The position numbers and the translations under genes were made by a program. A stretch of 64,000 nucleotides of DNA from Branchiostoma floridae (Eukaryota; Chordata; Leptocardii; Amphioxiformes; Branchiostomatidae): contig NC_049981.1 of assembly GCF_000003815.2 (NCBI RefSeq), positions 16,873,781 through 16,937,780 on the forward strand. Reading direction: 5' to 3'. This document shows, one piece after another, positions 52,369 through 64,000 of the stretch. Positions within the stretch are counted from its first letter, which is position 1; the number at the start of each line of letters is the position of its first letter. A model generated the notes under the pieces. The model saw nothing but the letters and a program-made list of their open reading frames with translations. It had not been told where the DNA came from and ran no database searches.

Positions 52369-52744
52369 GGGATCGTGTGGCGAAATCGGCAGGGTGTTCG
52401 ATTCATAACCCTGGGATTCTGGGCTAGAATCCGTCGATGTGCTACCGATCTTGTGACCTTGGATAAATTTCCATAGAGTGAAGTGAAAATGAGTACCTAC
52501 TTGTAGCTTCGGTTAAAATGAGTAGCTAGCTTCGGTTAAGGCCGTTCCTCGGATGGATGTCCCGTTTTTGCGGAGAGCTACACCCCAAGCACGCAAAAGA
52601 ACCCACCGCACTTACCGAAAAGTGTAGGGGTCAATCCCAGTGTGATTGGACCAAATAAATCCGTCCGGATATGCAACTTGCACTATTGAGTACAAACCTG
52701 GTGTCTTACGCCCTAAGGTGGTTTACCGGGAATGCAAAAAAAAA
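52369..52744 (+). mobile_element. tRNA-derived SINE, near full length
   Basis: Head GGGATCGTGTGGCGAAATCG (A-box region) and GGGCTAGAATCC (B box, 52421-52432), with CATAA in the anticodon-loop position. The body contains GAAAATGAGTACCT...CTTCGGTTAA (partly duplicated). The tail ends in an A run at 52736-52743. Confidence 0.75.
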
Positions 52745-52959
52745 TACAATTTGTGCTATTTTTAAAAAAAGATTTAAGGGAAGTCAACATCATACATGCA
52801 ACCTGCAGTGATTGTGATTCATACCCTTGTAGTGTTATTACCCTTGTAGCACGGAGGTCTGCAGCCTTTTTTGTTGTTGTTGTTTCAGTAGCAATAACAT
52901 TTACAGGGCGGGGTTGCTAGCTGGACCTTTCCTTTCAACATGTTCGAGGTGCTTCCTCG

Positions 52960-53000
52960 AACACGGGATCGCCAATTTACGTCCCTTCCAAAAGACGGGT
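52960..53000 (+). repeat. Dispersed conserved motif, copy 2
   Basis: CGAACACGGGATCGCCAATT followed by TACGTCCCTTCCAAAAGACG. Related pieces lie at 22311-22335 (plus) and 63050-63100 (minus). Confidence 0.5.
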
Positions 53001-53668
53001 GCAAGTAATTTGAACCAGAAGGTCAACTGTGAGGCTGCTAGCAGTTGAGGTATAGGGGCATCCCAGATGACTTGTAGTAATGTCAGAATACTTTTTGCAG
53101 CCGTCCGTTGCCACAAAGGTTTGGGAATGATTAATATTGCTCAGCCAGAAAAAAGAACCCACAATGGATAGAAACTTAAATCTATCCCTAAAGGCATCAA
53201 GAATCATTGCGGGATGAAATATAGTCTCTTTTTGTATTCCTAGACGAGCCTTGCCGCTAATGTAACGAGTAATTCGGATGTTTTTAAGCTTGTCCTCGGG
53301 AGAGATATTTCAGTTGTTGATCTTTTTCTTGTGATGTCGCTATTTTCCCGGTGGGCCTTGTAATCAGTTGGTGTGATATATCACCTCGATTTCTTCCTGA
53401 AGAAGTATGAAAACATTTTTCATTGACGCCATGACGTCACATAGAGGACGTGATAAGTTAATGCGAACAGACTTCAATGTGATATTACAAAACTAATAGT
53501 TACGGGCATATTCATAGAAAGTTTTAAGACATAACCCCGTTTGAGTCTTTGGCAGAGCCTTAACTGCTCTAAGACGATTGAAATATGTTAGCACGTCACA
53601 GGAATTTGTGTCTTCAATCTAGCGGGTATAATATAATATTCGCGTATCTATGTTGTTACGCATTGCAG

Positions 53669-53739
53669 CTTCCATCAACATATATGGATGATGAAGCCAC
53701 AGATGAGACCTACAGGGGAGACGAGGGAAGGATCACAGG
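53669..53739 (+). CDS. Possible orphan exon, plus strand
   Basis: A 71-nt segment after TTACGCATTGCAG and before GTAACT stays open as LPSTYMDDEATDETYRGDEG and RIT. The ATG inside it could be a start. The acidic, tyrosine-containing sequence looks like the N-terminus of a membrane receptor, but no partner exon was found. Confidence 0.2.
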
Positions 53740-54390
53740 GTAACTGGTGTCAGAGGGACCAGCATCAGGGTAAGGGTCATGTTCGTGGGTTCACCGCGCA
53801 TTCACGTCGGATTCTCCACATCAAGTTCAAGTTTTTTTGACTAGAACAAACACTTTCAAAGTTTTTAAGAACACAACATGCTGACTTAATTATTGGACTG
53901 GCCTTCGCGCACTGGTATCAGTTTTTGCCTGTTTCCAAATAGAAATTCAACCAAACTTAAGTTTCAAAATGTGCAAATTAATGCCGACTATCGAAAAATG
54001 GAAACAAATGTCGTCCTGTGCCTCTTTTCCTGTCGTAAAACGTACTGCTTTTGTCGTAGACTTACTCATTGCACAAAAAGTACGGATCAAAGATTTCCAG
54101 TCTTCTAATACAACATGAAAGAACGCCAAAAAATGAAGAATCTTTTGTTTGGTATACCTTTGTCTGCAAGTTCATTAATTTGCAATACCTTCTTCACCAA
54201 TTTGATGACATAACGACAGCAGTCATTTGGGCCCGTTTTTTTAAATTTTTTTTGCACATTCTCATCAGTTTTCCAGTGCCCGAGGATGCCATCTAAATAG
54301 TCGAATCAACATGCTCTTATAAACTAACTACAGTAACTGTGAGGCAACATCAAAAACGACAAACACACACTGATAGTAAATATTCGTTGT

Positions 54391-54396
54391 TTTATT
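54391..54396 (-). terminator. Candidate distal poly(A) signal for the CELF gene
   Basis: AATAAA on the minus strand with a GU-rich element about 20-35 nt downstream. It also marks the left boundary of the long non-coding stretch below the CELF stop. Confidence 0.35.
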
Positions 54397-55767
54397 ATCT
54401 CCCTATGGTAGATATATCATCTGTACAGGCTGGACTGGGAGCACCCCAAAATTACCAGGAACCACACCCCAAACAAAAACACACGCCTGTTTCAAACCAC
54501 AACATGACCAAACTTAGGAACATGTAATCCATTCTCCAGTGATACCGAAAAATCTTTGACATCATCCTTTCCTAACAATTGACTGCAACAAGTTCACATG
54601 TATGTGGTTGGGGATAGGGAAAGAAAGGACATGTATACACTCATTGATTACTTTGGTCCAATTGATAGTAACATTTCTATGTGATGGTGTTGATGGTCTG
54701 TTGCCAATCAATGAGCTTCTGAATCCGTAGAGATAGCCCTGGTTGTGGATTCTTCGTAACAGCAGAAGAATGAAAGACAATACAATTTCTTAATGTCTGG
54801 TCACACCTTACTTCTTGCTGGTTGACAAAATGTGGTCGCTGTTATGTAATAGTAGTCACATTACCCTTCAAAATGGTACAGTTTAGCAATTATTGTGCAT
54901 GTACATGTAGTTGTGACAAGTATAATGGCACACAACTCTTTCAAGTGTCTTTTTCTACTCTTTCATTTCTAAGCATGTCACATTTTGGGTTACACATTTC
55001 TCTGACTCAACAGGAATAAAGAAGGCTCTACCCCTGAGGCATTGCCAAAAAACAGCATAACCTGTGATGTGATGTGGTACCATCTATTGGTCTTACAACA
55101 TCAAGTTTGTGATATCAATTCTTGACCAGTAGCCAGAATCACCCTGATGAAAATGTAAGCGTTAACGTGCAGCCCGGTAAGTTTGGATGCTCCTCAGTGT
55201 CAAGATTTTTTCTTCATTGTACATCCTCTTAGTAAATTCTAGACAAAAGGCTGCCGGTGCGTTGTTCTATATACATCTCACCTTTTCAGTACTTTAGGTG
55301 AATTCTCAAGCATTTTGTAGACTAGGTCCTTTCACCAGCATTGTTAAGTACATGTTACCCTAAGGAATATATGGAACCTATGGGCCATTTATAAGATTAG
55401 GCTTAGTGGATAATGCTCCAAGAGCATGACTTTTCCCCTGCTGTCCTCCCTGCATGACACATGGTACCGTCCAAAATCTGACGACAACCAGAGGAAACTG
55501 GACCGTATCAAGTTCACAGAAGGGCGAGGGTTTTGATATATATCGAAGCAATGTTGGTAAAAAGTTGCTGTGCTTATAGATGAGGTAACATTACACGTGT
55601 TAATGCCTTTCAGTCTTACAACAGTTCCTCCATTGTAAGCTGTGCAACTTGGCTAGCTGTGCAAGAACCTCTTCATTTCAGACCATGAAACCATTATTAT
55701 GGTTAGGCATCCAGATTAACAATAGTTAAAGGCAGTTCAATTTCTACAAGTAGATGAAGTTCAGAGA

Positions 55768-55883
55768 TTTACTTCTGGATGTTTCGAGTGACATCCACTC
55801 TTCTTCAGCGTCACTTTGTCCTGCCAGTTCACCGTAGTGACACTGAAGAAGAGTGATGGATGTCACACAATATCCTGAAGTAT
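55768..55883. repeat. Inverted-repeat hairpin with about 48-nt arms
   Basis: Arms 55768-55815 and 55836-55883 pair with a few mismatches around a 20-nt loop. Both contain a GAAGAAGAGTG element (reverse-complemented on the left). It lies in the possible CELF 3' UTR. Confidence 0.7.
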
Positions 55884-58800
55884 ATCTCCTAATTTCATCC
55901 ATCTGTGGAGCAAACAGCTGTTTGAAAGTATTTTCATAAATGAAGACGATGGCAACTTAAAGATGATTGTTTTGTAGCATACTTGTACAAACTAACCAAT
56001 TTGCACAGCTAAGTACATTCCACATTCCAGCCTTTTCTAAATATTATACCTGCCATTGTTCATTCCTTAAGCATGAAGTTTACAATTGCAATGGTAGTGT
56101 CTACACTTTCATTTATAGCCTTAGTACTCTCCTACCCTCACTAGATATATTAGTTCCCTTCTTGGTAGATGAACCACCCCCTTTAACTTTAATGGCATGT
56201 TCCTTTACAATTGTTGACAGTTCCATAGCTTCTCATGGGCGCTGGGTGATCAAAACAGGAAAAAGCGGGCTTCGCCTCGGAGGCGTCACCAAAAAATGCC
56301 CTCATTAACATAATTAATGAAAGGCCAAGCCATGCATGCTTTGGTGTGTATGATTTTTATGTTGAGAAGAGTTTTACCCTATAGGCATTCTAGAGAAAAG
56401 GCAGCAAGTGATCTTTCCTTAACTTAACAATAAATTAATGAATAACTTAATTAATCATCCCTACCTTAACATCAGCCAATAATAATGGCATCAATAAATA
56501 GTAATAAATAGAAGTTGATCAATAAATTATCACGTCACAAATCAAACACAATAAATAGAATTATCTCTAGTCACTGTTTGGCACAACACAAAATCTACAT
56601 CTTTAGCGTCTCTATCATGTTATAATACAGAACACCCCTCTTAACTGAATGGTATGCTCCGAAACTGTATGCATTCATTCTGTAAATGCCACAGGTAAGG
56701 AACATACCACGGCAAAAAAGGGGTATCAGTAGTGTAGTTTTTACATCACTTAGCGAAGTAATGTCTCAGATTGTCAAATAAATCTTTTTGTCATCTTCCG
56801 ATAAAATTCTACACCTCTGATATGTAATTTTGGTGTCCACGATTGGTGAAGAAATGTCTAATAATCTCAAGAGTAATTAAGATGATTAAAATCAACCCTG
56901 TTTAAGATATTTGTGACGATACGACAATTATACCCTAAAACAAACTTCACCATTTACCAACCCACAGTTGACACAATTTTCCTCTGGGTTTAGCAATAGT
57001 GCATCCCAGTCTGAGTGGCACTGTATGCAAATACATAGATATGACTATCTTTCTATAATCAGCATCTCTGTTCATTTGTCAGACTGCTTAGCAATTATTC
57101 CCTTCTTTTAAAAACAAGAATAATACGTACTCAATACACAAGACAATAAGTATACTAAGGTAATACAAACTACAGCTTTTGTTTTGAAATGGTGATAAAT
57201 ATTAGGTAAAACTTTCAAATGGAAATGCTTTAAAAATCTGTTGTATACAGTGTCACACACTAGTTTGTTGATTGGTGATGCCTGAAAAATTGCGCAACAG
57301 AAACCATCTCTTGTCAGTTGAATATCATACATATGTGCACTGAGCCCCGAGCAAGAATTTTTTTCCATTTTTTTTCACACCTGTCACATTTGGTTTTGTA
57401 GCCAGATGCGCTAGTGTAGACAGGTGCACCCCTCTTGGTATATTACATTGGAATGTTCCTACATATCTGGGGTAGTCCAATTTTTGTTTTGTTCTACAAA
57501 TTACCTTAATATGTATACGCATATGAAGCGCTTTTATTTCTAATATGCTTTTAAGCATTTGTGTCCCAAGCTGTTGCCCTCTTTATCGATAAGATTAATA
57601 CGAAATGCATTTCATTTACTTCTACATTTTCAGATGATTTTTATCATCTAAGATTTGGGGCTTGTTTGAATTCCTACTCATTTCTACACGTCCTACTGGT
57701 AGCCATTCCTATAAAGTGACCGCGATTTCCCTGATTTCTGGAAATCAGCACTACTCTAGGCTATAAAATGGTTCTTGTTCTGAGAAATCTATAAGAAACA
57801 TTCTCTCGAGAATTCTACAAGTCGTTTTCATCTAAGTTTGGTTATACCTATGTTCCTATATTGTTGTATCTCTACTGCCCTAACTCGAACTTGTAATTAT
57901 TATTCTACAATTAAAAATGATGGCATGTTACTGTACAGACGCATGATTATAGAAAGCCTGCCGTAACTTTATGAATCCTGTGACAGCATTCACAAACCTC
58001 GGCATTTTTTCATAGGTCATAGGTCATATTCCCAGCAGGCCGTGCACCAATTGTGCATCTGCGTCCGATTTGTTTTTTCGTTTACTTCAGTGAACATTAT
58101 TGGTCCCTCACTACATGGGTAAGAATTGTTTACATTTCACCTATAGTTGACCTAGCAACAATCGCTGTAGATATATGTCCCACTGTAGTCTAAAGTCTGG
58201 CATCTGGGTCCATGACAATGGTTGCCAAGAGATCCCACCTCCTTTTTCATCAGTCAGCTTTCAATATTGCACCAAAGCCACTTCATTGAGAACCTGGGGA
58301 GTAAACAAGAAAATCAAGATTTAGTCAAAGTTTTATGAACGTTTTAGTATATCTGAAAAAGGCAATGGCTCAGATCTCAGATGGAAAATAGTATCAGATT
58401 CTTCTCTGTCTAGCCATCTAGCTATACTAGAAAGCTTTCATTGAGTTCTGGATATCCAGATATGCTTTCCTTCTTTCAGTTTCTGACAACTGATTTACTT
58501 GATGATTGATATACAGAATACACTACAATACCAGCAAGGATAAGGGTTGGGGTATGTATCATTTACTTTCTTATTTCAAGAACAGTTAATATGGAATTTC
58601 TTTTCTGAGTCAAACACTTGTATAAGGACCATCTGGCAAATGTAACCACTTTCTGGTGTACTCTTAAATATGTTTCCCATTAACACAAGGTTAAGAACCC
58701 TATCTATAGTGACCACCTGTCTACCAAGACAAGTTATTTTTTGGTTCCCTGAATTCTTCAGTTCTTCTGAAGTTTTAGTGCTTTTTGGTTCTTTAAAAAT

Positions 58801-61338
58801 TTCCTTTTCACCCCCCCTCAACCTTCTTGGTATTAGTCATGAGGTCTCTAGTTTCTACTATAGACAAGTGTATACAGTTATTCAGCAAGACATGCCACAA
58901 AAGCTTCCCTCAAACCTTCCACAGGTTTACATTCCAGCAAAATCTGTGAAGCTATTTTAGTCAGGTCAGTTAATGTTCTGGTTCTGGGAGTAAAGAAAAT
59001 AATTTTGAACTGGAATATCAATAAGAAAACAGACTATGAGGGGAAAAGTCTGTACCTTGCTTCATACAGTTTCATATTGTTAATATAGTCTATTACATTT
59101 TTTTCCCAACATCTAAAATAATAAATATTTTCCTCTTCTTAACTAAATTTTCACTTTGTAACTTTGACACACTAGCTCACTGTGTAAGGTTGAAACTTTT
59201 TAGAAGCTTTTGTACCACTGATTGCACATTAAATTTGTAAATGTTTCCTCACTACAATACATTAATAAACATACACTATCAGCATATCATTCAAATCCTG
59301 TATATGTCATCATGATTAGCTTTGTGTCAACTTGGTTGTTTGTCCTTTTGGAGTTGACACAAAGCTTACCAATAATGATCCAGTGAGCTGCCACAACAAT
59401 GTCTTGATCTAACAAAAAGGTACTTGAATATAAAACAGACAAAAGTAAAGAGCAATATGACAATATAACTATAAATGCAACTGGATTGAAAACAATTGTG
59501 TCAAACACAAAATGGCAACATTGAAGCCCTTGAACACAATAGCAAGCTGACATTAGTACGGATATACATATTACCTACTTCAACAAACTGGATACAACAT
59601 ATCTTTAAAAAGCAGGAGTCAAGGGATGGGAGTTGATACTGAAATGATATATTAATTCCTTTTTGCTGTAGCGGAGCCCCGAAACAGATTTTCAACACTA
59701 AGGGATGTGCACACAATCTAGATTCAGCTAAAACAAACAACACCTAGTGATTTTCAAAACTGGTTGTTGCAATGAGCTCTGGGTTTGGAGTATTATCTTT
59801 GAAGTTGGGGAAGCACATGATTTAGGAGTTGACTGCAGCTGGTTAGCATAGTGAGTACAGCACCCTGCAATGGTCACCAGAACACAGGTCAATATGGGCA
59901 CAGATCATAGGTCACAATATCTAGACAGGCCACAGACTGGCTACCCATAAAGTCACACCACTGCAAATACGCCACCGAATTTCCGACAACACCGCCATTG
60001 AATTTGTCACTTACTGCTGGGTGGGTATCTGCCAGTCTTAGGTCTAGGGGCGGACCCTGAGTGGTCTCTGTGCGGGCTTTGATTGCCCTGCTTGCTTTAG
60101 TTGCCATGGAAATATGATGATGGACGGGGTATGCAGGAGAGAACCATGGGAAGGGTGCAGGATCAGTTCAGAGTTCAGAGTGCAAAGGTTAAAGCAGATC
60201 ACAGGTATAAAATGAGACATTCAAATGGGAACTAATTTGTTTTGTAAAGAATAACAGACTTTTCTCAAGCAATGGGGATGGTAAAGAAAAGATCACACAG
60301 ATTTGTAAGAAGTGGAGGAGGTTGACTATTTGATACAGAAAAGAATAGAAGGAGAAGGATGACTTTCTGTGCAAACTGTGGCACATAGAAATGTCCTTAC
60401 AATGGGTAAGTGCACTTAGAGCTCGTTTGAAGATGTGTATCATCCCAAATATTTGCCATCATATGCATGCCATTCCCAAGAAAGAAATTAAAGAAAGGTA
60501 TCAAGTAAACAATTTTACATTTAACAGTAAAAAGTAGTCTAAGAGTGTATTGTTTTTTCAAGTTGCCACCCCATTCCTGCAAAAGATGCTTCAAATATAA
60601 AACAATGGCAGTATTAAAATAAAAAGAAATTGAATAGATGTTAAAAGTTTAAAGTAACATAGTCTTCATAATTATCAAGGACCAACCAAGATTTCAAAAT
60701 AAATCATTAAACTATTGTTTAATTCAACTTAGCTTCAGAATAATTTCTACTGACAGAGGTAACAAAATGTGAGTGTATGAAAGATGTATGTTAATGCGTA
60801 AGTGCTTGAAATGTTAGGTGGTCCTGACATGATGCCATTGCATTGCAAGAATAACTCACTTTTGTAACTTGCCATTTATAGTACATGTATTAGTACATTT
60901 CAATTTCTTAACAAAATCACATATTCCACAGAAACAGTTGAAACCCATGGGGAACTTCTAACCCTGAATTGATGTGCATTTTGCCTACTGTGCACATGCA
61001 TGTGCATAGGGTGTGAGATTTAAAGGAAACTTTGAGTTGATGACAGAGTAAAAATAATTTAGTTCTAGGAAAATTATTCCCATACAATCTAATTCAATTT
61101 GTGTATTGAGTATTGGACAACAGTAACTAGAATACTGCAAATAACTTACTACAAAACTAGAATTAAACTTATTGGATGTTTGGATTGAGATGATATTCCA
61201 GATGAATGACGTGTACTATACTGAGTTTCAGCTGTCAAATCTGTCATTGCTGAATTTTTAGATTCTCTTACTTACAGAAAACACAACAGGCAAAAAGACA
61301 TTTTACCTGATTTCAGTAGTTTAGCACAAGTTAGGAGG

Positions 61339-62592
61339 TCAATACGGGCGATTGGCATCCTTTGGTCGCTTCAGTTGAACCTTGAGGCGTTTCATCCCAA
61401 TCTGGAACCCGTTCATGGCCTGGATGGCAGCTTGGGCAGACGCAGGATTGTCAAAACTCACAAACCCTGAAGCAAGACACGGAAAGGACATGTTATGAGC
61501 GCATCAATAAAAAAGCACTCTGTCACCCCAGAGTCCATTCTTGATAGCCTGTTGCAACAACTGCTGAAAGCAGACTAAGAGCTTGGTCATCTATGTCATA
61601 TCTATGTGTCAGTCATCTACACGTATGTCATGTGATTGCCACACAGAGGCATTCTTGAAATAGGCAGGCGTGCATGTGTAGAAATGGGACATCATCATAT
61701 CAATGTATAGAAAAGCTGTTTATATTTGCTTGTATTTATTTGAACCTGGGAGTGGAGTGTTTTTGCTTTGTTTTAGATTTAGAAATATAAGATAATAAGG
61801 CAAGTGTGTAAATGTGTTTGAGCACTAAATATTAAAAATAAACATGTTATTTAAGTATCTAGAATCAGATGAGTTTTGCTGTTAAAATACTATTATAGTG
61901 AGCATCTTTATCATGTAATATGCCTCCCTGTTTATATAAAAGTGCCAGTCTTATCTACATGTATCCATTTTAGCTCAATGAAGAAGTCTTCCATTGATCA
62001 CGACTGAGAATACAGATGCTATGTACGTACAGTTTTTGCAGGTTCATTGTGACAGGGAAATTCCCCTAGCTCTCTTTTACAAGTACAATGAACAGTGGAC
62101 CACAGCTTTATGTCCTGTTCTAGGTGCTGCAACCTTTTCAGTATCATAAAGCCAACAAAAGGCTATAAAATAGACACATAAAGTCCAGAAACTTCAATTT
62201 GTTAAATCATACTTCCATAAATTTCATTTGTATTGTATCAAATATCATTAGAAAGCTTATTCACTGTGTAAGCATTCCAATGATACAAAATACAATTCAT
62301 AAAGTAAAAGCGGAGATATGATTGACCAAATCTAACTTTCTGAACTTTTTGTGTTGAGTGTACATAGATCATGGAATGACACAAGTGTGATAACAGTACG
62401 TAACACCCATGCATGGGCAATATGAAACAACAATCACTGTTTAATTACCAAAGCATTTACTCTGGTTGGTGGCACGGTCCACGAACACCTTGGCGCTGAT
62501 GACATTGCCAAAAGGCATAAACATCTGCATGAGTTCAGCATCGCCAAACTCCTGAGGAAGGTGGTAGATGAAGAGGTTGCACCCCTCCGGCC
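61339..62592 (-). CDS. CELF-family RNA-binding protein, last two coding exons (RRM3)
   Basis: Exons 62592-62449 and 61466-61339 join in phase 1. Together they encode the C-terminal [19 protein letters not shown] (RNP2 LFIYHL), [20 protein letters not shown], then KCFGFVSF (RNP1), [20 protein letters not shown] and the conserved end RPKDANRPY plus TGA. This C-terminus is diagnostic of CELF/Bruno-like splicing and translation regulators that bind GU-rich RNA. RRM1, RRM2 and the linker must lie beyond base 64000. Which CELF paralogue (CELF1/2 or CELF3-6 type) cannot be decided from this exon pair alone. Confidence 0.95.
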
Positions 62593-64000
62593 CTGAAAGA
62601 ACAAGTCATGTAGAGTTGACGGAAACTTGAATAGTCAATTCTTTAGTTCTTTTTCTACTTCTAAATCCTATCATCTGTATGAACCTGGCTTTGCTAAACT
62701 CCAGCAATCGTAGATTAAGCTGTTGCACCCCTCTGTACCTGGGAGAACAAACTTTTTGGGGTTCACAGATACTTGGATAATGAATTTTAGTTCTCCTTTT
62801 ATGCCACACTCAAACAATGCTTTGGCCCTACATTTCTATGTTGAATTTTAGCAAGTCAGGACCTCATGAAAACTGATGGATGGGAGGGGAGGCAGAAAAT
62901 CAAGATTATCTGTCCCTTTGTTTTCAGAAATATGCCATGTGGTGCATTGGATACACCCGATCCCTCAATCTCAGCAGTTAGGCAACTCCCAGTCTGGACA
63001 GTTCTTGGGGGGGAGACCACCCAAGGACGACCGGATCAGACCAAAAATTCCATGAAATCGTCTTCCGGGTGGGACGTAAAATGGGGGTCCTGTGCTCAAG
63101 GAGGCGCCTCAACAACGTGAATCAGCCTCATTACCAAAATATTACCTACAATAGTACCTACATGTACTGGCTGCAAATATACCAGATATCATTATCATTA
63201 TTATTACTATAGCTCACTCTGACTTGTTCTCGCATCTGAATATCAAAAGAGGGACTAAAAGGACTGTAAATGCAATTATTTTGCAGTGACAATTCATTGT
63301 AAGAAGGGGAAAAGAGGTTTTATTGTCTTCTACGTTTATGGTTAAAACATTTCTGTAGTACAATTATAGTTAAAAATACAAAACACACATTTGGGGTGTC
63401 ATAATTTCAAGGCCACTGCAAAAACTGTGAATTCTGACCACTGCAAACATTTCGAGATTTACCATATTAGCAAGAATAACAGGTAACATATACATAATGG
63501 TTGAATTGATTGTGTCATAATCTACAATGTTAACTGTTCTACATATAATGGGCATATATGAATACATTATCACAGAGAGAGATGGCAGCACAGTGTACAT
63601 AATACACCGTAGCTGTTCTGAGAGTGTCACCAAATGGATCAAAGGGAAAAAGTTGAAACCATGACTTAACCAACAAACTACAGTATTGGGATCTAATTTT
63701 GATGTCCAGCAAAGACTGTTGATACAAAAAATGAAATTAATGAAAAGAAATAAAAAGTATCCATAATAATATTTCATTAGAGAAAGCAGACTGTTCTTAA
63801 ACAAAACCTAACAATCTAACCTTCTACCTGCTGCTTAACTTGTAAAAACAACAGGAATTTGGTACTGAACAGGTACCTTTGCAGGCTGGAGGTTAAAAGT
63901 TTAAAGCATTTAACCCTTTGGACTCATCAATTTTCTTTTGATCCATTTGGTGGAAGAGTATTATGGACTATTTACCAGTTGGAGTTGAGTGACCATCATG
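62593..64000 (-). other. Intron of the CELF gene running off the window
   Basis: No coding exon found. A GC-richer patch at about 62930-63120 resembles a dispersed repeat containing the element ACGTCCCACCCGGAAGACG (minus strand) and is not a recognisable exon. The rest is AT-rich. Confidence 0.55.

Larger units (their letters stand above)
43179..54390. other. Transposon-rich intergenic spacer
   Basis: No gene is supported with confidence. It holds at least five inverted-repeat elements, one SINE, two minisatellites and several LINE-like tails. The 5' UTR and promoter of the lectin-receptor gene should lie near its left edge but cannot be delimited. Confidence 0.6.
54391..61338 (-). other. 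Possible very long 3' UTR of the CELF gene
   Basis: About 7 kb without a convincing coding exon or splice structure, and of uniform AT-rich composition. The minus-strand AATAAA at 54391-54396 is followed by a GTGTGTGTTTGTC stretch, a strong poly(A) context. Long 3' UTRs are common for CELF genes. A nearer poly(A) site is equally possible, since several other minus-strand AATAAA hexamers occur. Confidence 0.35.

Noticed and set aside
59889-60107. Minus-strand open frame starting MATKASRAIKARTETTQG below the CELF stop
   Set aside because: No domain, no matching splice sites, and it lies where a CELF 3' UTR is expected.
62866-63120. Possible extra CELF exon or plus-strand gene
   Set aside because: No RRM or CELF-linker similarity on either strand; the patch matches a dispersed repeat motif.

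Overview
The window looks like nuclear DNA from an amphioxus (Branchiostoma) or a close invertebrate deuterostome. The genes are split into many short exons with GT-AG introns of about 0.1-2.7 kb. The proteins are typical of animals, introns and spacers are AT-rich and full of small transposon remnants and simple repeats, and one run of N marks an assembly gap. The species call rests on overall gene and repeat style, not on a database match.

Layout. (1) 220-24300, plus strand: the 3' part of a LOXHD1-like gene, a tandem array of PLAT domains. About 31 exons could be joined by eye with consistent phase. They encode the tail of one PLAT domain and then 12 more, with the stop at 24298-24300. The 5' end lies outside the window. 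(2) 28786-43178, minus strand: a 19-exon gene in consistent frame for about 1003 residues. It encodes a predicted type II membrane protein: tyrosine-bearing cytoplasmic tail, one transmembrane helix, stalk, two PAN/apple domains, a farnesoic-acid-O-methyltransferase-like (PF12248-type) domain, a laminin-G/concanavalin-like domain and two C-type lectin domains. Genes 1 and 2 converge. (3) 61339-62592, minus strand: the last two coding exons of a CELF-family RNA-binding protein (third RRM), probably followed by a very long 3' UTR reaching about 54.4 kb. (4) About 43.2-54.4 kb: a gene-poor spacer with a cluster of non-autonomous inverted-repeat transposons, a tRNA-derived SINE and two adjacent minisatellites.

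The most interesting single object is at 20028-20485, inside a LOXHD1 intron. It is a 458-bp miniature LTR element with two 177-bp terminal repeats that look identical, TG...CA ends, an ATTG target duplication, a primer-binding site resembling the tRNA-Glu 3' end, and a polypurine tract. Each LTR carries a tRNA-like Pol III promoter (A and B boxes). This is a TRIM-type retrotransposon that has captured a tRNA-like sequence, comparable in logic to the 5S-carrying Cassandra TRIMs of plants. Other notable points are three decayed partial exon duplications next to functional exons, a candidate 27-nt microexon, a candidate alternative last exon with an acidic tail, a Lys/Ser/Glu-rich insertion inside one PLAT domain, and the unusual domain order of the lectin gene.

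The three genes show no sign of working together. LOXHD1 and CELF are intracellular, while the lectin gene encodes a predicted cell-surface protein.
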